This document shows, piece by piece, positions 7,564-16,797 of a DNA stretch of 58,233 nt. How positions within the stretch are numbered: the first letter of the stretch is position 1; every line of letters starts with the position of its first letter. The position numbers and the translations under genes were made by a program. The notes under the pieces are model-generated. The model worked only from the letters and a program-made list of their open reading frames with translations, had not been told where the DNA came from and ran no database searches. Location of the stretch: assembly GCA_900556485.1 (NCBI GenBank), contig USOX01000016.1, forward strand, positions 1 to 58,233, given 5' to 3'. Source of the DNA: an uncultured Dysgonomonas sp. (GTDB lineage: Bacteria > Bacteroidota > Bacteroidia > Bacteroidales > Dysgonomonadaceae).

Positions 7564-8943
7564 TTATTCTACTAATCCACCACCCAACGCTTTATATAAA
7601 ATAACTACAGATACAAGCTCATTTAGTATTGCTGTATTCAATGCTATTTCGGCATCAAATAACTGACGCTGAGCATCCAGCACTTCAATATAGCTTACTA
7701 TACCATTCACATACTGAAAATTAGCCAATTCGTGATATGATTTTGCCGACTTATAAAGAGCTTCCTGCGAACGATATACTTCTTTCATTTTATTGAAAGT
7801 ATTAATAGCATTATTTACCTCTTTAAATGCCCCCAACACTGATTTTTCGTAAGTATAGACCTCTTGTTCATAAGCCGCTTTAGCCGCATTATGTTTTGCC
7901 TTATTTTTACCCATATTAAAGATCGGGCCGGTTAATGCCCCTGCAATATACCATGTAGGGCTTTTCAGGAAATTACTCAATTCATCATTTTCCCCTCCTA
8001 AACGGCCGGTCAGCTTCAACGAAGGAAACATTTCTGTATACGCTATCCCAACCTGAGCATTAGCCTCTATCAATTTTTGCTCTGCCTGTATCATATCCGG
8101 ACGGCGTTTCAATAAAGAAGAAGGTAAATCTACAGGAAGACTTTGAGGCACCTGTTGGTGTGTTATATCATCCCCTCTCGTAATATTACCTGTAGGAAAC
8201 TCTCCAACCAAGACAAAAAGGTCATTTTCTTTTAGCTTTATTTCATTTTCCAGATTTGGTATCATCGTCTCTGTCCTTGCCAGCTCCACCAAACTCTGAC
8301 GGTAAGGTATTTCAGAAGTTAACCCTCCTTCGAAACGTAGCTTTGCAAAATTAACTCCTTCGCGACGAGCTTCCAATGTCTGTCTGACTATTTCGAGTTC
8401 CCTATCCAACGACTTTAATTCAAAATAAGCCTGGGCAACCTGGGCTACAATAGTTAGCTGCAATGCTTTCTGAGCCTCTACAGTCTGCATATAAGCAGCT
8501 ACTCCTGCCTCATTAGCCCAACGAAGTTTACCCCAGATATCCAACTCCCACGACATATTCAAATTTGCCCTGACTTCTGGATCATATACCTTCTTATCTC
8601 CGCCATAGTTAGTATATTCCTTTTGCCCGGCTACCTCTCCCCCTATTTCAGGAAACATATCAGCAAAGCTTATTCTCTTATTGGCTGCCATCTCTTTTAT
8701 ACGGGCAGTAGCCACTAGCATATCTTTATTATGTTCCAATGCTTTCGAAATCAACCCATGCAATACCGTATCCGAATATAAAGTGCTCCATCCAATATCA
8801 GCAACATTTCCATTTCCTGCCACCATACCTTCATTATCGAACGACTGGGGCATATTCATTTCGGGTTGCTTATATTTTTGTCCAATCTTACACGAAGAAA
8901 AAAGGATAAAAAATACAGCTAAAATATATTTAATCTTACCCAT
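7564..8943 (-). CDS. RND efflux outer membrane factor (TolC/OprM/NodT type lipoprotein)
   Basis: A 459-residue outer membrane factor that should form the trimeric exit duct of the efflux pump. The signal peptide ends in a lipobox with Cys18 (LFSSC), so it is lipid-anchored. Family marks are MPQSFDNEG after the anchor, DIGWSTLYSDTVLHGLI, NMSWELDIWGKLRWANEAG, and the repeated second half with LLKRRPDMIQAEQKLIEANA and FEGGLTSEIPYRQSLVELA. Length is normal. It is the third gene of the operon, beginning 2 nt after the pump stop codon, so it is cotranscribed and probably translationally coupled. A terminator follows. Family call is secure; the exported compounds are unknown. Confidence 0.95.
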   Translation of the reverse strand: MGKIKYILAVFFILFSSCKIGQKYKQPEMNMPQSFDNEGMVAGNGNVADIGWSTLYSDTVLHGLISKALEHNKDMLVATARIKEMAANKRISFADMFPEIGGEVAGQKEYTNYGGDKKVYDPEVRANLNMSWELDIWGKLRWANEAGVAAYMQTVEAQKALQLTIVAQVAQAYFELKSLDRELEIVRQTLEARREGVNFAKLRFEGGLTSEIPYRQSLVELARTETMIPNLENEIKLKENDLFVLVGEFPTGNITRGDDITHQQVPQSLPVDLPSSLLKRRPDMIQAEQKLIEANAQVGIAYTEMFPSLKLTGRLGGENDELSNFLKSPTWYIAGALTGPIFNMGKNKAKHNAAKAAYEQEVYTYEKSVLGAFKEVNNAINTFNKMKEVYRSQEALYKSAKSYHELANFQYVNGIVSYIEVLDAQRQLFDAEIALNTAILNELVSVVILYKALGGGLVE

Positions 8944-8945
8944 TA

Positions 8946-11900
8946 TTATTTCTTTTTTAATTTATTACGAAGCTTCGTAAACCGAGGAAACTTTAACTCA
9001 GGTATTTTAAACTTTGCTTTTGCCTTATATACCATTACAAAGAAAAACGGCACCAAGATAATACCCAGAGTAATAGCCACAATCATACCGAAAAACACAC
9101 CTGTACCAATAGAATGTCTGCTTGCCGATCCCGGACCTGTAGCTAAAACCATTGGTAACATACCAAGTACAAAAGCTAACGATGTCATCAAAATAGGACG
9201 AAAACGAAGTTTTGCAGCTTGCATTGCAGCAAATATAGGTTGCATACCCGAATCCACTTGTATCTTAGCAAACTCAACTATCAATATTGCATTCTTAGCT
9301 GCAAGACCAATCAATGTAACCAAACCAATCTGAAAATAGATATCATTTTCTAAACCAATCACCCATATTCCAAGGAAAGCGCCTAAGGCAGCGATAGGTA
9401 AGGATAATAAAACCGAAATCGGCACTGTCCAACTTTCGTACAAAGCTGCAAGAAATAAGAATACAAATAGAAATACCAAGCCTAACACAACTCCTGTTTG
9501 CCCACTTGCTTTCTGTTCCTGAAAAGATAAACCACTCCATGTTACACCTATATTTTCAGGTAAATGCTCTTTTGTTATCTTTTCTATTTCTTCCATTGCC
9601 TGACCCGAACTATATCCGGACGAAGGTGTAACCTGCATTGATGCTGATGTATACATATTAAAGCGGGTTATATTCCCGGGGCCTGTAGTATAGCTTGTCT
9701 TACCCAAAGCCGTAAGAGGAACCATAGTTCCATTAGCTGCTTTTACGAAAAACAGATTTATATCATCAGCTGTTGCCCTATATGATTGGTCGGCCTGAAT
9801 ATAAACTTTATATATACGGTTAAACATATTAAAATCATTCACATAAACAGATCCTAGATACGCCTTCATTGTAGAAAATATATCAGACATAGGGACACCT
9901 AAAAGCATAGCTTGGTCACGGTCTACATCAAAGTATAATTGAGGAATTTCGGGCTGTAACGATGATGACACGTTAGATATCACCTTCGACTGATTAGCAT
10001 AATACATAAATGTATCAGTAGCAGCAACAAGATCATCCCACTTTGCATCCGAACGGGCTTGAAGCTTCATTTCTACACCTCCTGCCGATCCCAAACCGGG
10101 TATAGCAGGCGGACGGCTCACAATAGCTCTAGCCTCCGGATAATTATAAAATTCTTTCTGTACATCTCGCATCACCTCATCAACACCAACACTACGTTTT
10201 TCCCACGATTTCAGTATAACGGTCAAAGTTGTACGCCCTTGATTAGTACCAACTCGAGGACTCGATCCTGTTACATTCTGAACAAACTCCACAGCATCAT
10301 GATGATCTAGATACTCTACAGCTCTATCCGTAACTGTACGCATACGGCTAAGCGTAGTTCCTTCCGGCATCTCAAGCTCTACAGTAAAATAGCCCTGATC
10401 TTCCTGAGGGATAAAACTTGTTGGAACTACTTTATTTAATACAAATATAAAAACCAATACCATTCCAAATCCGGCTAATACACGCCTCGGATTGTTTATA
10501 ACCTTCATCAGGATATTACCATATTTAGTATTTCCTGTCTCCAACAGGGAATTTATCTTACGAAAAATAGCATGTCTGTCTTCATTTTTCTTCGAAGGTC
10601 TCAATATTAAAGCACACATAGCCGGGCTTAGAGTCAACGCTACAACAGCCGAAATAAGTACAGAAACTACAATCGTAACCGAAAATTGCCTATACAATGA
10701 GCCGGTTATACCATCCAAAAAACTTACAGGTACAAATACTGCTGCCAAAACTAAAGATGTTGCAATCAGCGCACCAGCCAGTTCATTCATTGCCTTATGT
10801 GTTGCCTCGCGCGCACTTACACCCTTCTCCTCCATTATACGCTCCACATTCTCCACTACCACAATGGCATCATCCACCACTATACCAATGGCCAGAACTA
10901 GTCCTAACAAAGTCAACATATTAAGGGAGAATCCCATCATAAGCATAAACCCGAATGTACCCACCAACGAGATAGGAACGGCCACAATAGGAATCAGTGC
11001 AGCCCTCCAGTTTTGCAATGAAAGAAATACAACGATTATAACCAAAACAAGCGCTTCGAACAATGTTTTATAAACTTCATGTATCGACTCACCAATGTAT
11101 TCAGTCATATCAAATGGAATCAGATAATCCAATCCTTCGGGAAAATCGCTTTTAATCTGTGTCATTGCAGTCTTTACTTCCTCTGCAACTTCCATTGCAT
11201 TGGCTCCCGGTAGCATATATACACTCAACATAGTAGCATATTTTCCATTCAATCCACTCTCAGTACTATAAGAAGAAGCTTCGAGCGAAACCCTTGCTAC
11301 ATCACGCATACGTATAAAAGAACCGTCATTATCAGCTTTCACTACTATATCTTCAAATTCGCCAACTGTAGACAAACGTCCTTGTGCAGTGATGGGCATC
11401 GCTACATCCACATCTATTATTGGTTGTTTTCCTAGCTCGCCCGCTGCCGATTCCCTGTTCTGATCTTTCAAAGCATTTTGCAAATCCTTGATAGTCAAAC
11501 CAAAACTAGCCAACCTATCAGGATATACCCATATCTGCATCCCATAGTAACGGCTACCAACGTTAGATACCCGTCCAACACCCGGAATGCGCCGTATAAC
11601 ATCCAGTATATTTATAGTTGCATAGTTACTCAGATATATTTCATCATATTTAGGATCATTCGAAGTCAGAGCAATAGTCATTAACTGTCCCGGAGCCTGT
11701 TTCTCTACCGAAATACCATTTTGTAGTACTTCCGCAGGAAGGCGAGACTCAGCTAATTTTACCCTGTTTTGGATTTCTACTGCTGCCAGATCAGCATTTG
11801 TATTTACATCAAAAGTCACAGTAATGGACAAACCTCCGGAATTGGAACTGCTCGACTCCATGTAAATCATACCCGGAGTACCGTTCAACTCTTGTTCTAT

Positions 11901-12095
11901 CGGAGTAGCCACTGCCTGCGAAACAGTTGTAGCATTCGCTCCGGAATAAGAAGCACTGATTTTAACTACAGGAGGTGTTATCTGTGGATATTGCTCTATA
12001 GGTAAAAGGAATAAGCCAATAATACCTAAAATAACAATCAACAGGGATAAAACTGTAGATAGAACAGGCCTTTCTATAAAAAATCCAGATTTCAT
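8946..12095 (-). CDS. RND multidrug efflux pump, AcrB/MexB-like (HAE1 family)
   Basis: A 1049-residue inner-membrane proton/drug antiporter, full length for the hydrophobe/amphiphile family. It starts FFIERPVLSTVLSLLIVILG, has two sets of six membrane helices and two large periplasmic loops, and ends in a basic tail. The proton relay is present: the Asp-Asp pair in GIVVDDAIVVVENVE near residue 406 and the Lys in GLAAKNAILIVEFAK near 933. Periplasmic motifs such as PGVGRV and SSSNSGGLSITVTF are kept. The start codon overlaps the stop of the membrane fusion gene by 4 nt (ATGA). No regulator gene sits beside the operon. Confidence 0.97.
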   Translation of the reverse strand: MKSGFFIERPVLSTVLSLLIVILGIIGLFLLPIEQYPQITPPVVKISASYSGANATTVSQAVATPIEQELNGTPGMIYMESSSSNSGGLSITVTFDVNTNADLAAVEIQNRVKLAESRLPAEVLQNGISVEKQAPGQLMTIALTSNDPKYDEIYLSNYATINILDVIRRIPGVGRVSNVGSRYYGMQIWVYPDRLASFGLTIKDLQNALKDQNRESAAGELGKQPIIDVDVAMPITAQGRLSTVGEFEDIVVKADNDGSFIRMRDVARVSLEASSYSTESGLNGKYATMLSVYMLPGANAMEVAEEVKTAMTQIKSDFPEGLDYLIPFDMTEYIGESIHEVYKTLFEALVLVIIVVFLSLQNWRAALIPIVAVPISLVGTFGFMLMMGFSLNMLTLLGLVLAIGIVVDDAIVVVENVERIMEEKGVSAREATHKAMNELAGALIATSLVLAAVFVPVSFLDGITGSLYRQFSVTIVVSVLISAVVALTLSPAMCALILRPSKKNEDRHAIFRKINSLLETGNTKYGNILMKVINNPRRVLAGFGMVLVFIFVLNKVVPTSFIPQEDQGYFTVELEMPEGTTLSRMRTVTDRAVEYLDHHDAVEFVQNVTGSSPRVGTNQGRTTLTVILKSWEKRSVGVDEVMRDVQKEFYNYPEARAIVSRPPAIPGLGSAGGVEMKLQARSDAKWDDLVAATDTFMYYANQSKVISNVSSSLQPEIPQLYFDVDRDQAMLLGVPMSDIFSTMKAYLGSVYVNDFNMFNRIYKVYIQADQSYRATADDINLFFVKAANGTMVPLTALGKTSYTTGPGNITRFNMYTSASMQVTPSSGYSSGQAMEEIEKITKEHLPENIGVTWSGLSFQEQKASGQTGVVLGLVFLFVFLFLAALYESWTVPISVLLSLPIAALGAFLGIWVIGLENDIYFQIGLVTLIGLAAKNAILIVEFAKIQVDSGMQPIFAAMQAAKLRFRPILMTSLAFVLGMLPMVLATGPGSASRHSIGTGVFFGMIVAITLGIILVPFFFVMVYKAKAKFKIPELKFPRFTKLRNKLKKK

Positions 12096-13267
12096 TTTTT
12101 ATCTTCTTTATTTGTTTCCTCTACTCTCTCCTGTTCTTCAATTTTACTTTCTTCTCCAACGGTTCTGGCTACAACTTTCTGCCCGTGTGTCAGCTTCTGA
12201 TAACCTTCCACTACTATATTTTCTCCTTGTGTAAGTCCTCTGGTTATCACTATTTTGTTATCCTGTTCAGGACCTGTTTCTACAAATCTTTTCTCTACAA
12301 CATTATCCGGTAAAACCACAAAAATAAAAGCTCCGCCTTTTTCTATCGATATAGCTTTACGAGGTACAACCACAACATTATCAAGCACATCCAACAACAG
12401 CTTTACACGAGTGAACTGTCCCGGAAGAAGTACCTGATTAGGATTAGGTAACTGAGCACTTACACCAAAAGTTCCTGTTTTAGGATCAACCTGTGGCGAA
12501 GCAAAATCAACAATACCTTTCTCTCCATATATCGAATTATCAGCAAGTGTAACTCTTACAGATGGTTGCCACGAACGGGTTGTATCTAATTCTCCCAGAT
12601 GCACATTCCTTCGTTGGCTTCTCAGATAATCTAACGATGTCATCTTAAACTCTACCAATACTGTATCGCGGTTTACAACTGTTGCAAGCAATGAAGTCCC
12701 TGATTTACCTACCAGGTTACCTATATCAACATATGGTTCACTAATATAACCCGATAAAGGTGAACTAACAACCGTGTAGCTCAACTCAAGATTTGCCTGA
12801 TCCAGATCAGCTTTACTCATTGCTACATTTGCCACTGCCACATCCAAAGCAGCTTGCGCATTATCCAAATCTAACTGACTGGCTGCATTCAGCTTACGCA
12901 AAGGTTCTATTCGTTCTAAGTCTCGTTTGGCTTTCAGTTCCTGCGCTTCGTCCCGTTTCAATTGAGCCTTAGCTTTTTCCACCCGTGCTTTATAAGGGGC
13001 ATTATTGATATAGAATAATGGCTCTCCAACGGCAATTCGTTTACCTCCGCTAAAAGTTACTTTTTCGAGAAAACCCTCAACACGGGCATTAATCTGTACC
13101 CTTCGGGAGGCTTCTATCAATCCTACATAGTCTCCGAAAATTTCGATATTGTCCGTAGCCACAGGCTCTACTTCTACCACAGGTGGTGTAGTCGTGGTTT
13201 TCTTACAGGCATTAAACAATGTTATAAAAGAAACTGTTAATATTATAAAAAGATATTTCTTTTTCAT
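12092..13267 (-). CDS. RND efflux membrane fusion protein (AcrA/MexA-like)
   Basis: The periplasmic adaptor linking pump and outer duct, 391 residues with the start chosen here. I take the ATG at 13267 because it gives a lipoprotein signal (MKKKYLFIILTVSFITLFNAC); an upstream ATG at 13318 would add 17 residues before it. The order of parts is normal: barrel/lipoyl half with RVEGFLEKVTFSGGKRIAVG, an alpha-hairpin rich in Ala, Lys, Glu and Asp (about 85-150), the second lipoyl half (VVSSPLSGYISEPYVDIGNLV), beta-barrel and membrane-proximal domain. The C-terminal tail is highly charged (EESKIEEQERVEETNKEDKK). First gene of the three-gene efflux operon. Confidence 0.94.
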   Translation of the reverse strand: MKKKYLFIILTVSFITLFNACKKTTTTPPVVEVEPVATDNIEIFGDYVGLIEASRRVQINARVEGFLEKVTFSGGKRIAVGEPLFYINNAPYKARVEKAKAQLKRDEAQELKAKRDLERIEPLRKLNAASQLDLDNAQAALDVAVANVAMSKADLDQANLELSYTVVSSPLSGYISEPYVDIGNLVGKSGTSLLATVVNRDTVLVEFKMTSLDYLRSQRRNVHLGELDTTRSWQPSVRVTLADNSIYGEKGIVDFASPQVDPKTGTFGVSAQLPNPNQVLLPGQFTRVKLLLDVLDNVVVVPRKAISIEKGGAFIFVVLPDNVVEKRFVETGPEQDNKIVITRGLTQGENIVVEGYQKLTHGQKVVARTVGEESKIEEQERVEETNKEDKK

Positions 13268-13510
13268 ATTGAGATAGATTGTAATTACACTATAAGTTAA
13301 GATCATTAAACAAGACACCTCATTCTGATGTCAAATAATTAACACTTTCTTATGTGAAAATGTTTTATTACTTCATACTTGTTTATAATGACCATGTAAG
13401 AAATTTCATTTTTTAACTTTTAATTCAAAAACAAGATTATTCAAAATGCAACTAAAGTAGGGTTGAATTTGTTTACTAACATTAATCAGGTATCAAAAGG
13501 CAATTTATTC

Positions 13511-13522
13511 GCAATCGTTTGC
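13511..13522. promoter_or_regulatory. LacI-type operator upstream of susC
   Basis: GCAATCGTTTGC differs at one position from the perfect palindrome GCAAACGTTTGC found at 19600-19611 before the GH97 gene. The CG-centred GCAA-n-CG-TTTGC form is that of LacI/GalR family operators. It lies about 70 nt upstream of the likely -7 box. Two sites of one motif before the two transcription units of one pathway support a shared regulator, whose gene is not in the window. Confidence 0.55.
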
Positions 13523-13578
13523 ATAACAAAAAGGTAATAATTATAAAATATTTTAATACAAAAATTAATAGTACTTCT

Positions 13579-13586
13579 CATATTTG
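13579..13586 (+). promoter_or_regulatory. Possible -7 element of the susC promoter
   Basis: CATATTTG matches TAnnTTTG at seven of eight positions. No clear TTTG is found 19-20 nt upstream, as expected for a promoter that needs an activator or is otherwise regulated. The leader to the susC ATG would be about 150 nt. Confidence 0.35.
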
Positions 13587-13743
13587 TACATAGAAAGCAA
13601 ATACCATAGAGAAAAAAACGAGTCATATAATAACATAATAATCCGGACTTATGTGTACGTAAAAGATTTCCTATTCGAGGAAAAATCAAAAATAAAGTAA
13701 CAGTAACTAATCAATATTAACGTTAATCTTAATATTATTTCGC

Positions 13744-16700
13744 ATGAAAAGAAAGATTAAGAACAGATGTGTGAAAATATTCCTCACATTTATGTTGGGT
13801 ATATTTTGTTTCTCATCAAGTGTACTTGCCCAGACAGGTACAATCACAGTAAAAGGTAATGTAATGGACAACAATAACGAGCCTATCATTAGTGGTAGCG
13901 TTGTTGTTAAGGGAACAACTAATGGCACAGTAACTGATTTAGATGGTAATTACCAAATCAATGCTTCTGCCAATAGTACGCTCGTTTTTTCATTTATAGG
14001 TTTCAAGACGCAAGAAATTCTTGTTGGAAATAAAACTACTATAAATGTAATCTTAGAAGAAGATGCTGAACTATTAAAGGAAGTTATAGTAATTGGATAT
14101 GGTAGCGTAAGGAAAGAAGATGCAACCGGCTCAGTAACAGCAATAAAGATTGACGAACAAAACAAAGGTCTATCCACTTCGGCTCAGGATCTATTGTCTG
14201 GTAAAATTGCTGGAGTATCAGTTATGTCAAGCGGGGGACGTCCGGGGGATGGAGCTACAATCCGTATCCGTGGAGGCTCTTCACTTTCAGCAACCAACGA
14301 TCCTCTGGTCATTATCGATGGAGTAATTATCAGTAACGACTTACCGGGAACATCCAACTTTTTAAGTTCGGTAAACCCTAGCGATATCGAGACTTTTACA
14401 GTACTAAAAGATGCATCTGCTACTGCTATTTACGGATCGAGGGCATCTAATGGTGTAATCATCATTACTACTAAAAAAGGTAAAAGTGGAAAACCAAGTG
14501 TAGCATATAATGGTAGTGTTACCCTAAGCACAAAAAGGAACAGTATAGATCTAATGAATGGCGATGAGTACCGCGAGTTTATCAACAAAACATTCGCCGG
14601 GTCAAGCAATAAAGATAAAGTTCTTTCTATGTTAGGAACTGCTAATACAAACTGGCAGGATGAAGTGTTCCAAACTGCAGTCAGCACAGACCATAATGCA
14701 AGTGTATATGGTTCTATTGGCGAGTCTCTGCCTTATAGAGCATCCTTCGGGTACACCAATGAAGAAGGTATTGTAAAAACCTCGAAAATGGAAAGATTTA
14801 CGACAAGTATCTCTCTTACACCGTCTTTATTCGATAACCATTTGAAATTGAATATCAATGGAAAAGGTATGTTTGCTAAAAACCGTTTTGCCGATACTGG
14901 TGCAATTGGTTCTGCTATATCTTTCGATCCATCACAGCCTGTTATGAATGATAGCAAATGGGAAGGATATTTCACCTGGACTGACGCTTCTGGAGAACTA
15001 GCATCCATTGCTGGAAAAAACCCTGTAGCTATGCTTGAATTACAAAAAAATCAAGCGTTTGCACGCAATTTCATTGGAAATTTGCAAGCAGATTATAAAC
15101 TTCATTTCTTCCCTGATATAAGATTGAATGTGAATCTGGGATTAGATTATGCAACAACTACCGGACAGGATTACAAAAATCCATTCAATCCGACAGCCTA
15201 TAGTCAAAGTGATGATAGAAGTGGCTCTAGAAAACGATTCAACAATTTCAAGAACAATCAATTGTTCGAAATTTATGCACAATACGTAAAAGATGTAGAA
15301 TCTATCAAAAGCCGTTTCGATGTAATGGGTGGATATTCTTGGCAACATTACAAGAAGACAAGTGACGACTATACTCACTGGGTATCAAAAACCGATTTTT
15401 CGGATTTAGAACTTACCGGAACTACTGACAATTATAGATTCTACGAATATTATTTATTATCGTATTTCGGACGTTTCAACTATACTTTCAACGATAAATA
15501 TCTATTCACTTTCACTTTGCGTAACGATGGCTCTTCTCGTTTTGCTAAAGGTAACAGATGGGGGTTATTCCCTTCATTAGCCTTTGCTTGGAAAATGAAA
15601 GAAGAAACATTCCTAAGAGATGTAAATGTATTAAGCGACCTGAAACTTCGACTTGGTTGGGGAAAAACAGGACAGCAAGAAATTTTGGGTGACGAATATT
15701 ATTATCCATCTACTCCATCTTACCAAACTGGTGGAGACTACGGTTATTACCCAATGGGCGTAAACCCTGACGGTACTATCAATTGGGTTGCTCTAATGAG
15801 ACCAACAGGGTACAACCCTAACCTGAAATGGGAAACAACTATAACATGGAATGCCGGTATTGATTATGGCTTCTTGAATAACCGTATAAATGGTGCTGTA
15901 GATGTATATTTCCGTAAAACACAAGATTTGATTAATAAAGAAGCTCCAACTGTAGCTGGTATCAGTGCATCCGAACGAATGGTTCGCAATATTGGTACAC
16001 TTGAAAATAACGGTATCGAATTCTCTATTAATGCTCGCCCGATAGTAACAAGTGATTTGGACTGGTCGGTAGGATTCAATCTATCTTATAACAAAGGTAA
16101 AATTACCAAACTATTGGATAACGAAGCTGCCGGATATACAGGGCAGGCTATAGGCGATACCGGTGGTGACGGAGGTCAACCTCTTCAACGATATATAACA
16201 GGATATGCACCTCGAACATTCTATGTATACCAACAAATATATGATAGTAATGGTAAACCTATTGAAGGCGCATATGTTGACCGTGATGGGAATGGAACTG
16301 TTGATGAAAACGACTTGTATCTTCACAAAAAGCCGGCAGCTGATGTGCTAATGGGATTCAATTCGAAAGTAATATATAAAAACTGGGATTTTGGATTCAA
16401 TGGTCGTGTTTCACTAGGAAACTATGCATACAATGCAATGGCTGCTAACAATGCAGAATTAGCTCCTAGCAGCATTTTTGCAAACAGTGCATTCTTAGTA
16501 AACAAGCCAAAATCAGCATTCAAAACCAACTTCCAGTCTAAACAAGCTTTGTCTGACTATTATGTACAAAATGCATCGTTCCTGAAAATAGATAATATAA
16601 CTCTCGGATATACACTTGACGATTTATTTAAAAATAAATTGAAAGCCAGAGTATATGCAACTGTACAAAATCCAATAGTTATTACAAAATATGACGGACT

Positions 16701-16785
16701 TGACCCTGAAGTTACTGATGGTATAGACTATAACTTCTACCCAAGACCATTGATGTTTATGTTAGGTGTTAACTTAAACTTTTAA
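13744..16785 (+). CDS. SusC/RagA family TonB-dependent outer-membrane transporter
   Basis: A 1013-residue glycan importer of the outer membrane. After the signal peptide (cleavage near SSVLAQ, residue 30) comes the carboxypeptidase-regulatory-like domain (about 34-115: VKGNVMDNNNEPIISGSVVVKGTTNG), then the TonB-binding region and plug beginning near GYGSVRKEDATGSVTAI, with RIRGGSS and the SNGVIIITTKKG motif. The rest is a 22-strand barrel ending in an aromatic residue (MLGVNLNF). It pairs with the SusD-like protein encoded 12 nt downstream. The neighbours susE and GH97 point to starch or another alpha-glucan as cargo, though specificity cannot be read from this protein itself. Confidence 0.96.
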   Translation: MKRKIKNRCVKIFLTFMLGIFCFSSSVLAQTGTITVKGNVMDNNNEPIISGSVVVKGTTNGTVTDLDGNYQINASANSTLVFSFIGFKTQEILVGNKTTINVILEEDAELLKEVIVIGYGSVRKEDATGSVTAIKIDEQNKGLSTSAQDLLSGKIAGVSVMSSGGRPGDGATIRIRGGSSLSATNDPLVIIDGVIISNDLPGTSNFLSSVNPSDIETFTVLKDASATAIYGSRASNGVIIITTKKGKSGKPSVAYNGSVTLSTKRNSIDLMNGDEYREFINKTFAGSSNKDKVLSMLGTANTNWQDEVFQTAVSTDHNASVYGSIGESLPYRASFGYTNEEGIVKTSKMERFTTSISLTPSLFDNHLKLNINGKGMFAKNRFADTGAIGSAISFDPSQPVMNDSKWEGYFTWTDASGELASIAGKNPVAMLELQKNQAFARNFIGNLQADYKLHFFPDIRLNVNLGLDYATTTGQDYKNPFNPTAYSQSDDRSGSRKRFNNFKNNQLFEIYAQYVKDVESIKSRFDVMGGYSWQHYKKTSDDYTHWVSKTDFSDLELTGTTDNYRFYEYYLLSYFGRFNYTFNDKYLFTFTLRNDGSSRFAKGNRWGLFPSLAFAWKMKEETFLRDVNVLSDLKLRLGWGKTGQQEILGDEYYYPSTPSYQTGGDYGYYPMGVNPDGTINWVALMRPTGYNPNLKWETTITWNAGIDYGFLNNRINGAVDVYFRKTQDLINKEAPTVAGISASERMVRNIGTLENNGIEFSINARPIVTSDLDWSVGFNLSYNKGKITKLLDNEAAGYTGQAIGDTGGDGGQPLQRYITGYAPRTFYVYQQIYDSNGKPIEGAYVDRDGNGTVDENDLYLHKKPAADVLMGFNSKVIYKNWDFGFNGRVSLGNYAYNAMAANNAELAPSSIFANSAFLVNKPKSAFKTNFQSKQALSDYYVQNASFLKIDNITLGYTLDDLFKNKLKARVYATVQNPIVITKYDGLDPEVTDGIDYNFYPRPLMFMLGVNLNF

Positions 16786-16797
16786 AATTTACGCTTT

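Larger units (their letters stand above)
13268..13743. other. 476-nt intergenic control region before susC
   Basis: Divergent region between the efflux operon and the sus-like locus. It holds a LacI-type operator (13511-13522) and a possible -7 box (13579-13586). A 67-codon open frame at 13486-13689 on the minus strand has no coding character. Nothing else is seen. Confidence 0.6.

Noticed and set aside
10492..11073. 193-codon open frame on the plus strand inside the RND pump gene
   Set aside because: It is antisense to a firmly identified pump gene, is Thr/Ser/Ile-rich as expected from the reverse of membrane-protein codons, and has no family pattern.
13486..13689. 67-codon open frame on the minus strand upstream of susC
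   Set aside because: It overlaps the operator and promoter region of susC and shows no protein family features.
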